From contig NC_079886.1 in the NCBI RefSeq assembly GCF_029227915.1, forward strand, positions 27,320,501 to 27,384,500: 64,000 bases of DNA, in the 5' to 3' direction. The stretch's first letter is position 1. Each line of letters begins with the position of its first letter. Positions 24,701 to 36,990 of the stretch are shown here, piece after piece. Made by a program: the position numbers and the translations under genes. The stretch comes from Hydractinia symbiolongicarpus. Taxonomy: Eukaryota; Cnidaria; Hydrozoa; Anthoathecata; Hydractiniidae. Below the pieces are notes generated by a model. The model saw nothing but the letters and a program-made list of their open reading frames with translations, was not told the origin of the DNA and searched no databases.

Positions 24701-27700
24701 CAAATCGCGGGTTTTCGTTTGCCGGCGATTAAACTCCTTTTATTCAGCGTCTCATCAAAAATGAAATCATTTTTGAAAACTACAAGTCTTATGCGTTTTA
24801 GTGGTGAAGAAATAATTTAAAAAATCGTTCGGCAAATGATTTAACTCCCTGGGTATTTTCTTTGTTTACATTCGACTATACGGCCAAGCCCGGGATTTAC
24901 GGGAAATCGCGGGTTTTCGTTTGCCGGCAATTAAACTCCTTTTATTCAGCGTCTCATCAAAAACGAAATCATTTTTGAAAACTACAAGTCTCATGCGTTT
25001 TAGTGGTGAAAATATAATTTAAAGAATCGTTTGGGAAATGAGTTTACTCCCTGGGTACTTTCTTTGTATATATTTCACTGTACGGGCCGAGTCCGTGATA
25101 TACGGAAAATCTCGGGATTTCGTTTGCCGGCGATTAAACTCCTTTTATTCAGCGTCTCATCAAAAACGAAATCATTTTTGAAAACTACAAGTTTCATGCG
25201 TTTTAGTGGTGAAAAAATAATTTAAAGAATCGTTTGGGAAATGAGGTTACTCCCTGGGTACTTTCTTTGTATACTTTTCACTGTATGGGCCGAGTCCGTG
25301 ATATACGGAAAATCGCGGGATTTCCTTTGCCGGCGATTAAACTCCTTTTATTCAGCGTCTCATCAAGAATGAAATCATTTTTGAAAACTACAAGTCTCAT
25401 GCGTTTTAGTGGTGAAAAAATAATTTAAAGAATCGTTCGGGAAGTGAGTTTACTCCCTGGGTACTTTCTTTGTATACTTTTGACTATACGGGCCGAGTCC
25501 GGGATTTACGGGAACTCCCGGGTATTCGTTTGCCGGCGATTAAACTCTTTTTATTCAGCGTCTCATCAAAAATGAAATCATTTTTGAAAACTACAAGTCT
25601 CATGCGTTTTAGTGGTGAAAAAATAATTTAAAAATCGTTCGGAAAATGAGTTTACTCCCTGGGTACTTTCTTTGTATACATTCGACTATACGGGCCGAGT
25701 CCGGGATATACGGCAAAGCGCGGGTTTTCGTTTGCCGGCGATTAAACTCCTTTTATTCAGCGTCTCATCAAAAATGAAATCATTTTTGAAAACTACAAGT
25801 CTCATGCGTCGTAGTGGTAAAAAAATAATTTAAAAAATCGTTCGAGAAATGAGTTTACTCCCAGTTTACTTTCTTTGTATACATTTGACTATACGGGTCA
25901 AGCCCGGGATTTACGGCAAATCGCGGGTTTTCGTTTGCCGGCGATTGAACTCCCTTTATTCAGCGTCTCATCAAAAACGAAATCATTTTTGAAAACTACA
26001 AGTCTCATGCGTTTTAGTGGTGAAAAAATAATTTAAAGAATCGTTTGGGAAATGAGTTTACTCCCTGGGTACTTTCTTTGTATACTTTTCACTGTACGGG
26101 CCGAGTCCGTGATATACGGAAAATCGTGGGTTTTCGTTTGCCGGCGATTAAACTCCTTTTATTCAGCGTCTCATCAAAAATGAAGTCGTTTTTAAAAACT
26201 ACAAGTCTTATGCGTTTTAGTGGTAAAAAAATAATTTAAAAAATCGTTCGGGAAATGAGTTTACTCCCAGTTTACTTTCTTTGTATACATTTGACTATAC
26301 GGATCAAGCCCGGGATTTACGGGAAATCGCGGGTTTTCGTTTGCCGGCGATTAAACTCCTTTTATTCAGCGTCTCATCAAAAACGAAATCATTTTTGAAA
26401 ACTACAAGTCTCATGCGTTTTAGTGGTGAAAATATAATTTAAAGAATCGTTTGGGAAATGAGTTTACTCCCTGGGTACTTTCTTTGTATATATTTCACTG
26501 TACGGGCCGAGTCCGTGATATACGGAAAATCGCGGGATTTCGTTTGCCGGCGATTAAACTCCTTTTATTCAGCGTCTCATCAAAAACGAAATCATTTTTG
26601 AAAACTACAAGTTTCATGCGTTTTAGTGGTGAAAAAATAATTTAAAAAATCGTTTGGGAAATGAGGTTACTCCCTGGGTACTTTCTTTGTATACTTTTCA
26701 CTGTATGGGCCGAGTCCGTGATATACGGAAAATCGCGGGATTTCGTTTGCCGGCGATTAAACTCCTTTTATTCAGCGTCTCATCAAGAATGAAATCATTT
26801 TTGAAAACTACAAGTCTCATGCGTTTTAGTGGTGAAAAGATAATTTAAAGAATCGTTCGGGAAGTGAGTTTACTCCCTGGGTACTTTCTTTGTATACTTT
26901 TGACTATACGGGCCGGGTCCGGGATTTACGGGAAATTGCGGGTTTTCGTTTGCCGGCGATTAAACTCTTTTTATTCAGCGTCTCATCAAGAATGAAATCA
27001 TTTTTGGAAACTGCAAGTCTCATGCGTTTTAGTGGTGAAAAAATAATTTCAAGAATCTTTCGGGAAGTGAGTTTACTCCCTGGGTACTTTCTTTGTATAC
27101 TTTTGACTATACGAGCCGAGTCCGGGATTTACGGGAAATTGCGGGTTTTCGTTTGCCGGCGATTAAACTCCTTTTATTCAGCGTCTCATCAAAAATGAAA
27201 TGGTTTTTTAAAACTACAAGTCTCATGCGTTTTAGTGGTGAAAAAATAATTTAAAGAATCGTTTGGGAAATGAGTTTACTCCCTGGGTACTTTCTTTGTA
27301 TACATTTGACTATACGGGTCAAGCCCGGGATTTACGGCAAATCGCGAGTTTTCGTTTGCCGGCGATTAAACTCCTTTTATTCAGCGTCTCATCAAAAATG
27401 AAATCATTTTTGAAAACTACAAGTCTTATGCATTTTAGTGGTGTAGAAATAATTCAAAAAATCGTTCGGCAAATGATTTAACTCCCTGGGTATTTTCTTT
27501 GTTTACATTCGACTATACGGCCAAGCCCGGGATTTACGGGAAATCGCGGGTTTTCGTTTGCCGGCAATTAAACTCCTTTTATTCAGCGTCTCATCAAAAA
27601 CGAAATCATTTTTGAAAACTACAAGTCTCATGCGTTTTAGTGGTGAAAAAATAATTTAAAGAATCGTTTGGGAAATGAGTTTACTCCCTGGGTACTTTCT

Positions 27701-28770
27701 TTGTATATATTTCACTGTACGGGCCGAGTCCGTGATATACGGAAAATCGCGGGATTTCGTTTGCCGGCGATTAAACTCCTTTTATTCAGCGTCTCATCAA
27801 AAACGAAATCATTTTTGAAAAGTACAAGTTTCATGCGTTTTAGTGGTGAAAAAATAATTTAAAGAATCGTTTGGGAAATGAGGTTACTCCCTGGGTACTT
27901 TCTTTGTATACTTTTCACTGTATGGGCCGAGTCCGTGATATACGGAAAATCGCGGGATTTCGTTTGCCGGCGATTAAACTCCTTTTATTCAGCGTCTCAT
28001 CAAGAATGAAATCATTTTTGAAAACTACAAGTCTCATGCGTTTTAGTGGTGAAAAGATAATTTAAAGAATCGTTCGGGAAGTGAGTTTACTCCCTGGGTA
28101 CTTTCTTTGTATACTTTTGACTATACGGGCCGAGTCCGGGATTTACGGGAAATTGCGGGTTTTCGTTTGCCGGCGATTAAACTCTTTTTATTCAGCGTCT
28201 CATCAAGAATGAAATCATTTTTGAAAACTGCAAGTCTCATGCGTTTTAGTGGTGAAAAAATAATTTCAAGAATCTTTCGGGAAGTGAGTTTACTCCCTGG
28301 GTACTTTCTTTGTATACTTTTGACTATACGAGCCGAGTCCGGGATTTACGGGAAATTGCGGGTTTTCGTTTGCCGGCGATTAAACTCCTTTTATTCAGCG
28401 TCTCATCAAAAATGAAATCGTTTTTTAAAACTACAAGTCTCATGCGTTTTAGTGGTGAAAAAATAATTTAAAGAATCGTTTGGGAAATGAGTTTACTCCC
28501 TGGGTACTTTCTTTGTATACATTTGACTATACGGGTCAAGCCCGGGATTTACGGCAAATCGCGAGTTTTCGTTTGCCAGCGATTAAACTCCTTTTATTCA
28601 GCGTCTCATCAAAAATGAAATCATTTTTGAAAACTACAAGTCTTATGCATTTTAGTGGTGTAGAAATAATTCAAAAAATCGTTCGGCAAATGAGTTTACT
28701 CCCTGGGTATTTTCTTTGTATACATTCGACTATACGGCAAAGTCCGGGATTTACGGGAAATCAGGGGTTT
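24701..28770 (+). repeat. HOR domain 5: mixed 6-, 7- and 13-monomer registers
   Basis: Three offsets coexist. GTTTCATGCG monomers followed by GAGGTTACTCC give 25031 to 26451 = 1420 (7x203-1) and 26451 to 27668 = 1217 (6x203-1). The AAATGATTTAACTCC monomer at 24834 recurs at 27471, offset 2637 (13x203-2). The 6-monomer copies, about 26.4-27.47 kb and 27.6-28.69 kb, share GAAAAGATAAT, TAAACTCTTTTTATT, ATAATTTCAAGAATCTTTC and GGTGTAGAAAT. They diverge at 27476/28693 (GATTTAAC vs GAGTTTAC), so exchange points can be localised. Confidence 0.85.
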
Positions 28771-29400
28771 TCGTTTGCCGGCGATTAAACTCCTTTTTTT
28801 CAGCGTCTTATCAAAAACGAAATCATTTTTGAAAACTACAAGTCTCATGCGTTTTAGTGGTGAAGAAATAATTCAAAAAATCGTTCGGCAAATGAGTTTA
28901 CTCCGTGGGTATTTTCTTTGTATACATTCGACTATACGGCAAAGTCCGGGATTTACGGAAAATCGCGGGATTTCGTTTGCCGGCGATTAAACTCCTTTTA
29001 TTCAGCGTCTCATCAAAAACGAAATCATTTTTGAAAACTACAAGTTTTATGCGTTTTAGTGGTGAAAAAATAATTTAAAGAATCGTTTGGGAAATGAGTT
29101 TACTCCCTGGGTGCTTTCTTTGTATACTTTTCACTGTACGGGCCGAGTCCGTGATATACGGAAAATCGCGGGATTTCGTTTGCCGGCGATTAAACTCCTT
29201 TTATTCAGCGTGTCATAAAGAATGAAATCATTTTTGAAAACTACAAGTTTTATGCGTTTTAGTGGTGAAAAAATAATTTAAAGAATCGTTTGGGAAATGA
29301 GTTTACTCCTTTGTGCTTTCTTTGTATACTTTTCACTGTACGGGCCGAGTCCGTGATATACGGAAAATCGCGGGATTTCGTTTGCCGGCGATTAAACTCC
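28771..29400 (+). repeat. Short-monomer patch with GGCAAAGTCCGGG class
   Basis: Monomers near 28720 and 28930 carry TACGGCAAAGTCCGGG, one base shorter than TACGGGTCAAGCCCGGG relatives by more than one step. They are followed by two adjacent monomers with CAAGTTTTATG at 29041 and 29244. The patch matches 33.8-34.5 kb at an offset of 5270 bp (26x203-8), shown by CAAGTTTTATG at 29041 and 34311. Confidence 0.75.
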
Positions 29401-29409
29401 TTTTATTCA

Positions 29410-30640
29410 GCGTGTCATAAAGAATGAAATCATTTTTGAAAACTACAAGTCTCATGCGTTTTAGTGGTGAAAAAATAATTTAAAGAATCGTTCGGGAAGT
29501 GAGTTTACTCCCTGGGTACTTTCTTTGTATACTTTTGACTATACGGGCCGAGTCCGGGATTTACGGGAAATTGCGGGTTTTCGTTTGCCGGCGATTAAAC
29601 TCCTTTTATTCAGCGTCTCATCAAAAATGAAATCGTTTTTGAAAACTACAAGTCTTATGCGTTTTAGTGGTAAAAAATTAATTTAAAAAGTCGTTCGAGA
29701 AATGAGTTTACTCCCAGTTTACTTTCTTTGTATACATTTGACTATACGGGCCAAGCCCGGGATTTACGGCAAATCGCGGGTTTTCGTTTGCCGGCGATTG
29801 AACTCCCTTTCTTCAGCGTCTCATCAGAAACGAAATCATTTTTGAAAACTACAAGTCTCATGCGTTTTAGTGGTGAAAAAGTAATTTAAAGAATCGTTTG
29901 GGAAATGAGTTTACTCCCTGGGTACTTTCTTTGTATACTTTTCACTGTACGGGCCGAGTCTGTGATATACGAAAAATCGCGGGATTTCGTTTGCCGGCGA
30001 TTAAACTCCTTTTATTCAGCGTGTCATAAAGAACGAAATCATTTTTGAAAACTACAAGTCTCATGCGTTTTAGTGGTGAAAAAATAATTTAAAGAATCGT
30101 TCGGGAAGTGAGTTTACTCCCTGGGTACTTTCTTTGTATACTTTTGACTATACGGGCCGAGTACGGGATTTACGGGAAATTGCGGGTTTTCGTTTGCCGG
30201 CGATTAAACTCCTTTTATTCAGCGTCTCATCAAAAATGAAACCGTTTTTGAAAACTACAAGTCTTATGCGTTTTAGTGGTAAAAAATTAATTTAAAAAAT
30301 CGTTCGAGAAATGAGTTTACTCCCAGTTTACTTTCTTTGTATACATTTGACTATACGGGCCAAGCCCGGGATTTACGGCAAATCGCGGGTTTTCGTTTGC
30401 CGGCGATTGAACTCCCTTTCTTCAGCGTCTCATCAGAAACGAAATCATTTTTGAAAACTACAAGTCTCATGCGTTTTAGTGGTGAAAAAGTAATTTAAAG
30501 AATCGTTTGGGAAATGAGTTTACTCCCTGGGTACTTTCTTTGTATACTTTTCACTGTACGGGCCGAGTCTGTGATATACGAAAAATCGCGGGATTTCGTT
30601 TGCCGGCGATTAAACTCCTTTTATTCAGCGTCTCATAAAG
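29410..30640 (+). repeat. Tandem pair of a 3-monomer unit, 609 bp
   Basis: TAGTGGTGAA at 29462 and 30071 and TTCAGCGTCTCATCAG at 29812 and 30421 are both spaced by exactly 609 = 3x203. The unit contains one monomer of each of three classes: GAAGTGAG...GGGCCGAG, CCCAGTTTAC...GATTGAACTCCC, and GAAAAAGTAAT...GAGTCTGTGAT. Because 609 is divisible by three, this is the smallest unit that restores reading frame, but stops remain in each copy. Confidence 0.85.
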
Positions 30641-32680
30641 AATGAAATCATTTCTGAAAACTACAAGTCTCATGCGTTTTAGTGGTGAAAAAATAATTTA
30701 AAGAATCGTTCGGGAAGTGAGTTTACTTCCTGGGTACTTTCTTTGTATACTTTTGACTATAGGGGCCGAGTCCGTGATATACGGAAAATCGCGGGATTTC
30801 CTTTGCCGGCGATTAAACTCCTTTTATTCAGCGTCTCATCAAGAATGAAATCATTTTTGAAAACTACAAGTCTCATGCGTTTTAGTGGTGAAAAAATAAT
30901 TTAAAGAATCGTTCGGGAAGTGAGTTTACTTCCTGGGTACTTTCTTTGTATACTTTTGACTATACGGGCCGAGTCCGGGATTTACGGGAAATCGCGGGTT
31001 TTCGTTTGCCGGCGATTAAACTCCTTTTATTCAGCGTCTCATCAAAAATGAAATCGTTTTTGAAAACTACAAGTCTCATGGGTTTTAATGGTAAAAAATT
31101 AATTTAAAAAATCATTCGGGAAATGAGTTTACTCACAGTTTACTTTCCTTGTATACATTTGACTATACGGGTCAAGCCCGAGATTTACAGCAAATCGCGG
31201 GTTTTCGTTTGCCGGCGATTAAACTCCTTTTATTCAGCGTCTCATCAAAAATGAAATCATTTTTGAAAACTACAAGTCTCATGGGTTTTAATGGTAAAAA
31301 ATTAATTTAAAAAATCATTCGGGAAATGAGTTTACTCACAGTTTACTTTCCTTGTATACATTTGACTATACGGGTCAAGCCCGAGATTTACAGCAAATCG
31401 CGGGTTTTCGTTTGCCGGCGATTAAACTCCTTTTATTCAGCGTCTCATCAAAAATGAAATCATTTTTGAAAACTACAAGTCTCATGCGTTTTAGTGGTGA
31501 AGAAATAATTTAAAAAATCGTTCGTCAAATGAGTTTACTCCCTGGGTATTTTCTTTGTTTACATTCGACTATACGGCCAAGCCCGGGATTTACGGGAAAT
31601 CGCGGATTTTCGTTTGCCGGCGATTAAACTCTTTTTATTCAGCGTCTCATCAAAAACGAAATCATTTTTGAAAACTACAAGTCTTATGCGTTTTAGTGGT
31701 AAAAAATTAATTTAAAAAATCGTTCGGGAAATGAGTTTACTCCCAGTTTACTTTCTTTGTATACATTCGACTATACGGCAAAGTCCGGGATTTACGGGAA
31801 ATCGCGGGTTTTCGTTTGCCGGCGATTAAACTCCTTTTATTCAGCGTCTCATCAAAAATGAAATCGTTTTTGAAAACTACAAGTCTTATGCGTTTTAGTG
31901 GTAAAAAATTAATTTAAAAAATCGTTCGAGAAATGAGTTTACTCCCAGTTTACTTTCTTTGTATACATTTGACTATACGGGCCAAGCCCGGGATTTACGG
32001 CAAATCGCGGGTTTTCGTTTGCCGGCGATTGAACTCCCTTTCTTCAGCGTCTCATCAGAAACGAAATCATTTTTGAAAACTACAAGTCTCATGCGTTTTT
32101 GTGGTGAAAAAGTAATTTAAAGAATCGTTTGGGAAATGAGTTTACTCCCTGGGTACTTTCTTTGTATACTTTTCACTGTACGGGCCGAGTCTGTGATATA
32201 CGAAAAATCGCGGGATTTCGTTTGCCGGCGATTAAACTCCTTTTATTCAGCGTCTCATAAAGAATGAAATCATTTTTGAAAACTACAAGTCTCATGCGTT
32301 TTAGTGGTGAAAAAATAATTTAAAGAATCGTTCGGGAAGTGAGTTTACTTCCTGGGTACTTTCTTTGTATACTTTTGACTATACGGGCCGAGTCCGTGAT
32401 ATACGGAAAATCGCGGGATTTCCTTTGCCGGCGATTAAACTCCTTTTATTCAGCGTCTCATCAAGAATGAAATCATTTTTGAAAACTACAAGTCTCATGC
32501 GTTTTAGTGGTGAAAAAATAATTTAAAGAATCGTTCGGGAAGTGAGTTTACTTCCTGGGTACTTTCTTTGTATACTTTTGACTATACGGGCCGAGTCCGG
32601 GATTTACGGGAAATTACGGGTTTTCGTTTGCCGGCGATTAAACTCCTTTTATTCAGCGTCTCATCAAAAATGAATCGTTT
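30240..32680 (+). repeat. 8-monomer duplication, 1622 bp register
   Basis: About 30.24-31.06 kb recurs at 31.86-32.68 kb at an offset of 1622 (TTCAGCGTCTCATCAG at 30421 and 32043). The offset equals the 8-monomer unit at 19-22 kb, although the variants differ. The copies diverge at about 31.07/32.69 kb (CATGGGTTTTAATGG vs TATGCGTTTTAGTGG). The second copy also has a one-base deletion in AAAATGAATCG near 32670. Confidence 0.75.
31015..31420 (+). repeat. Tandem duplicate of a single monomer (2 x 203 bp)
   Basis: Monomers 31015-31217 and 31218-31420 share rare variants found together nowhere nearby except 33.3 kb: CATGGGTTTTAATGG, AATCATTCGGG, ACTCACAGTTTAC, TTTCCTTGTATAC, GCCCGAGATTTACAGC. The difference I noticed is the dyad right arm, TCGTTTTT in the first and TCATTTTT in the second. 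This is a recent one-monomer duplication. Confidence 0.88.
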
Positions 32681-34500
32681 TTGAAAACTACAAGTCTTAT
32701 GCGTTTTAGTGGTAAAAAATTAATTTAAAAAATCGTTCGAGAAATGAGTTTACTCCCAGTTTACTTTCTTTGTATACATTTGACTATACGGGTCAAGACC
32801 GGGATTTACGGCAAATCGCGGGTTTTCGTTTGCCGGCAATTGAACTCCCTTTATTCAGCGTCTCATCAAAAACGAAATCATTTTTGAAAACTACAAGTCT
32901 CATGCGTTTTAGTGGTGAAAAAATAATTTAAAGAATCGTTTGGGAAATGAGTTGACTCCCTGGGTACTTTCTTTGTATACTTTTCACTGTACGGGCCGAG
33001 TCCGTGATATACGGAAAATCGTGTGTTTTCGTTTGCCGGCGATTAAACTCCTTTTATTCAGCGTCTCATCAAAAATGAAGTCGTTTTTTAAAACTACAAG
33101 TCTTATGCGTTTTAGTGGTAAAAAATTAATTTAAAAAATCGTTCGGGAAATGAGTTTACTGCCAGTTTACTTTCTTTGTATACATTTGACTATACGGATC
33201 AAGCCCGGGATTTACGGGAAATCGCGGGTTTTCGTTTGCCGGCGATTAAACTCCTTTTATTCAGCGTCTCATCAAAAATGAAATCGTTTTTGAAAACTAC
33301 AAGTCTCATGGGTTTTAATGGTAAAAAATTAATTTAAAAAATCATTCGGGAAATGAGTTTACTCACAGTTTACTTTCCTTGTATACATTTGACTATACGG
33401 GTCAAGCCCGAGATTTACGGCAAATCGCGGGTTTTCGTTTGCCGGCGATTAAACTCCTTTTATTCAGCGTCTCATCAAAAATGAAATCATTTTTGAAAAC
33501 TACAAGTCTCATGCGTTTTAGTGGTGAAGAAATAATTTAAAAAATCGTTCGGCAAATGAGTTTACTCCCTGGGTATTTTCTTTGTTTACATTCGACTATA
33601 CGGCCAAGCCCGGGATTTACGGGAAATCGCGGGTTTTCGTTTGCCGGCGATTAAACTCTTTTTATTCAGCGTCTCATCAAAAACGAAATCATTTTTGAAA
33701 ACTACAAGTCTTATGCGTTTTAGTGGTAAAAAATTAATTTAAAAAATCGTTCGGGAAATGAGTTTACTCCCAGTTTACTTTCTTTGTATACATTCGACTA
33801 TACGGCAAAGTCCGGGATTTACGGGAAATCGCGGGTTTTCGTTTGCCGGCGATTAAACTCCTTTTATTCAGCGTCTCATCAAAAACGAAATCATTTTTGA
33901 AAACTACAAGTCTCATGCGTTTTAGTGGTGAAGAAATAATTCAAAAAATCGTTCGGCAAATGAGTTTACTCCCTGGGTATTTTCTTTGTATACATTCGAC
34001 TATACGGCAAAGTCCGGGATTTACGGAAAATCGCGGGATTTCGTTTGCCGGCGATTAAACTCCTTTTATTCAGCGTCTCATCAAAAACGAAATCATTTTT
34101 GAAAACTACAAGTCTCATGCGTTTTAGTGGTGAAGAAATAATTCAAAAAATCGTTCGGCAAATGAGTTTACTCCCTGGGTATTTTCTTTGTATACATTCG
34201 ACTATACGGCAAAGTCCGGGATTTACGGAAAATCGCGGGATTTCGTTTGCCGGCGATTAAACTCCTTTTATTCAGCGTCTCATCAAAAACGAAATCATTT
34301 TTGAAAACTACAAGTTTTATGCGTTTTAGTGGTGAAAAAATAATTTAAAGAATCGTTTGGGAAATGAGTTTACTCCCTGGGTACTTTCTTTGTATACTTT
34401 TCACTGTACGGGCCGAGTCCGTGATATACGGAAAATCGCGGGATTTCGTTTGCCGGCGATTAAACTCCTTTTATTCAGCGTCTCATAAAGGATGAAATCA
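32681..34500 (+). repeat. Satellite with a tandem pair of identical 202 bp monomers
   Basis: The monomers beginning near 33843 and 34045 are 202 bp apart. Both carry TACGGCAAAGTCCGGG, GAAGAAATAATTCAAA and CATCAAAAACG, with almost identical sequence. They lie between material that matches 31.07-31.85 kb (10-11-monomer register) and a right flank that matches 29.04 kb at an offset of 5270. Confidence 0.75.
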
Positions 34501-36990
34501 TTTTTGAAAACTACAATCTCATGCGTTTTAGTGGTGAAAAAATAATTGAAAGAATCGTTCGGGAAGTGAGTTTACTCCCTGGGTACTTTCTTTGTATACT
34601 TTTGACTATACGGGCCGAGTCCGGGATTTACGGGAAATTGCGGGTTTTCGTTTGCCGGCGATTAAACTCCTTTTATTCAGCGTCTCATCAAAAATGAAAT
34701 CGTTTTTGAAAACTACAAGTCTTATGCGTTTTAGTGGTAAAAAATTAATTTAAAAAATCGTTCGAGAAATGAGTTTACTCCCAGTTTACTTTCTTTGTAT
34801 ACATTTGACTATACGGGTCAAGCCCGGGATTTACGGCAAATCGCGGGTTTTCGTTTGCCGGCGATTGAACTCCTTTTATTCAGCGTCTCATAGAGAATGA
34901 AATCATTTTTGAAAACTACAAGTCTCATGCGTTTTAGTGGTGAATAAATAATTTAAAGAATCGTTCGGGAAGTGAGTTTACTTCCTGGGTACTTTCTTTG
35001 TATACTTTTGACTATACGGGCCGAGTCCGTGATATACGGAAAATCGCGGGATTTCCTTTGCCGGCGATTTAACTCCTTTTATTCAGCGTCTCATCAAGAA
35101 TGAAATCATTTTTGAAAACTACAAGTCTCAGGCGTTTTAATGGTGAAAAAATAATTTAAAGAATCGTTCGGGAAGTGAGTTTACTTCCTGGGTACTTTCT
35201 TTGTATACTTTTGACTATACGGGCCGAGTCCGGGATTTACGGGAAATTGCGGGTTTTCGTTCGCCGGCGATTAAACTCCTTTTATTCAGCGTCTCATCAA
35301 AAATGAAATCGTTTTTGAAAACTACAAGTCTTATGCGTTTTAGTGGTAAAAAATTAATTTAAAAAATCGTTCGAGAAATGAGTTTACTCCCAGTTTACTT
35401 TCTTTGTATACATTTGACTATACGGGTCAAGCCCGGGATTTACGGCAAATCGCGGGTTTTCGTTTGCCGGCGATTGAACTCCCTTTCTTCAGCGTCTCAT
35501 CAAAAACGAAATCATTTTTGAAAACTACAAGTCTCATGCGTTTTAGTGGTGAAAAAATAATTTAAAGAATCGTTTGGGAAATGAGTTTACTCCCTGGGTA
35601 CTTTCTTTGTATACTTTTCACTGTACGGGCCGAGTCTGTGATATACGGAAAATCGCGGGATTTCGTTTGCCGGCGATTAAACTCCTTTTATTCGGCGTCT
35701 CATAAAGAATGAAATCATTTTTGAAAACTACAAGTCTCATGCGTTTTAGTGGTGAAAAATTAATTTAAAAAATCGTTCGAGAAGTGAGTTTACTTCCTGG
35801 GTACTTTCTTTGTATACTTTTGACTATACGGGCCGAGTCCGTGATATACGGAAAATCGCGGGATTTCCTTTGCCGGCGATTAAACTCCTTTTATTCAGCG
35901 TCTCATCAAGAATGAAATCATTTTTGAAAACTACAAGTCTTATGCGTTTTAGTGGTAAAAAATTAATTTAAAAAATCGTTCGAGAAATGAGTTTACTCCC
36001 AGTTTACTTTCTTTGTATACATTTGACTATACGGGTCAAGCCCGGGATTTACGGCAAATCGCGGGTTTTCGTTTGCCGGCGATTGAACTCCCTTTCTTCA
36101 GCGTCTCATCAAAAACGAAATCATTTTTGAAAACTACAAGTCTCATGCGTTTTAGTGGTGAAAAAATAATTTAAAGAATCGTTTGGGAAATGAGTTTACT
36201 CCCTGGGTACTTTCTTTGTATACTTTTCACTGTACGGGCCGAGTCTGTGATATACGGAAAATCGCGGGATTTCGTTTGCCGGCGATTAAACTCCTTTTAT
36301 TCAGCGTCTCATAAAGAATGAAATCATTTTTGAAAACTACAAGTCTCATGCGTTTTAGTGGTGAAAAATTAATTTAAAAAATCGTTCGAGAAGTGAGTTT
36401 ACTTCCTGGGTACTTTCTTTGTATACTTTTGACTATACGGGCCGAGTCCGTGATATATGGAAAATCGCGGGATTTCCTTTGCCGGCGATTAAACTCCTTT
36501 TATTCAGCGTCTCATCAAGAATGAAATCATTTTTGAAAACTACAAGTCTCATGCGTTTTAGTGGTGAAAAAATAATTTAAAGAATCGTTCGGGAAGTGAG
36601 TTTACTTCCTGGGTACTTTCTTTGTATACTTTTGACTATACGGGCCGAGTCCGGGATCTACGGGAAATTGCGGGTTTTCGTTTGCCGGCGATTAAACTCC
36701 TTTTATTCAGCGTCTCATCAAAAATGAAATCGTTTTTGAAAACTACAAGTCTTATGCGTTTTAGTGGTAAAAAATTAATTTAAAAAATCGTTCGAGAAAT
36801 GAGTTTACTCCCAGTTTACTTTCTTTGTATACATTTGACTATACGGGTCAAGCCCGGGATTTACGGCAAATCGCGGGTTTTTGTTTGCCGGCAATTGAAC
36901 TCCCTTTATTCAGCGTCTCAACAAAAACGAAATCATTTTTGAAAACTACAAGTCTCATGCGTTTTAGTGGTGAAAAAATAATTTAAAGAA
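34501..36990 (+). repeat. Satellite with a tandem 3-monomer unit, 609 bp
   Basis: CATAAAGAATG occurs at 35701 and 36310, exactly 609 bp apart. The flanking classes (GATTGAACTCCCTTTCTTC, GAGTCTGTGAT, GAGAAGTGAG) repeat in the same order. The stretch also holds isolated variants: CATAGAGAATG near 34890, CAGGCGTTTTAATGG near 35129, TTCGCCGGCG near 35269 and ATTCGGCG near 35692. Confidence 0.75.
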
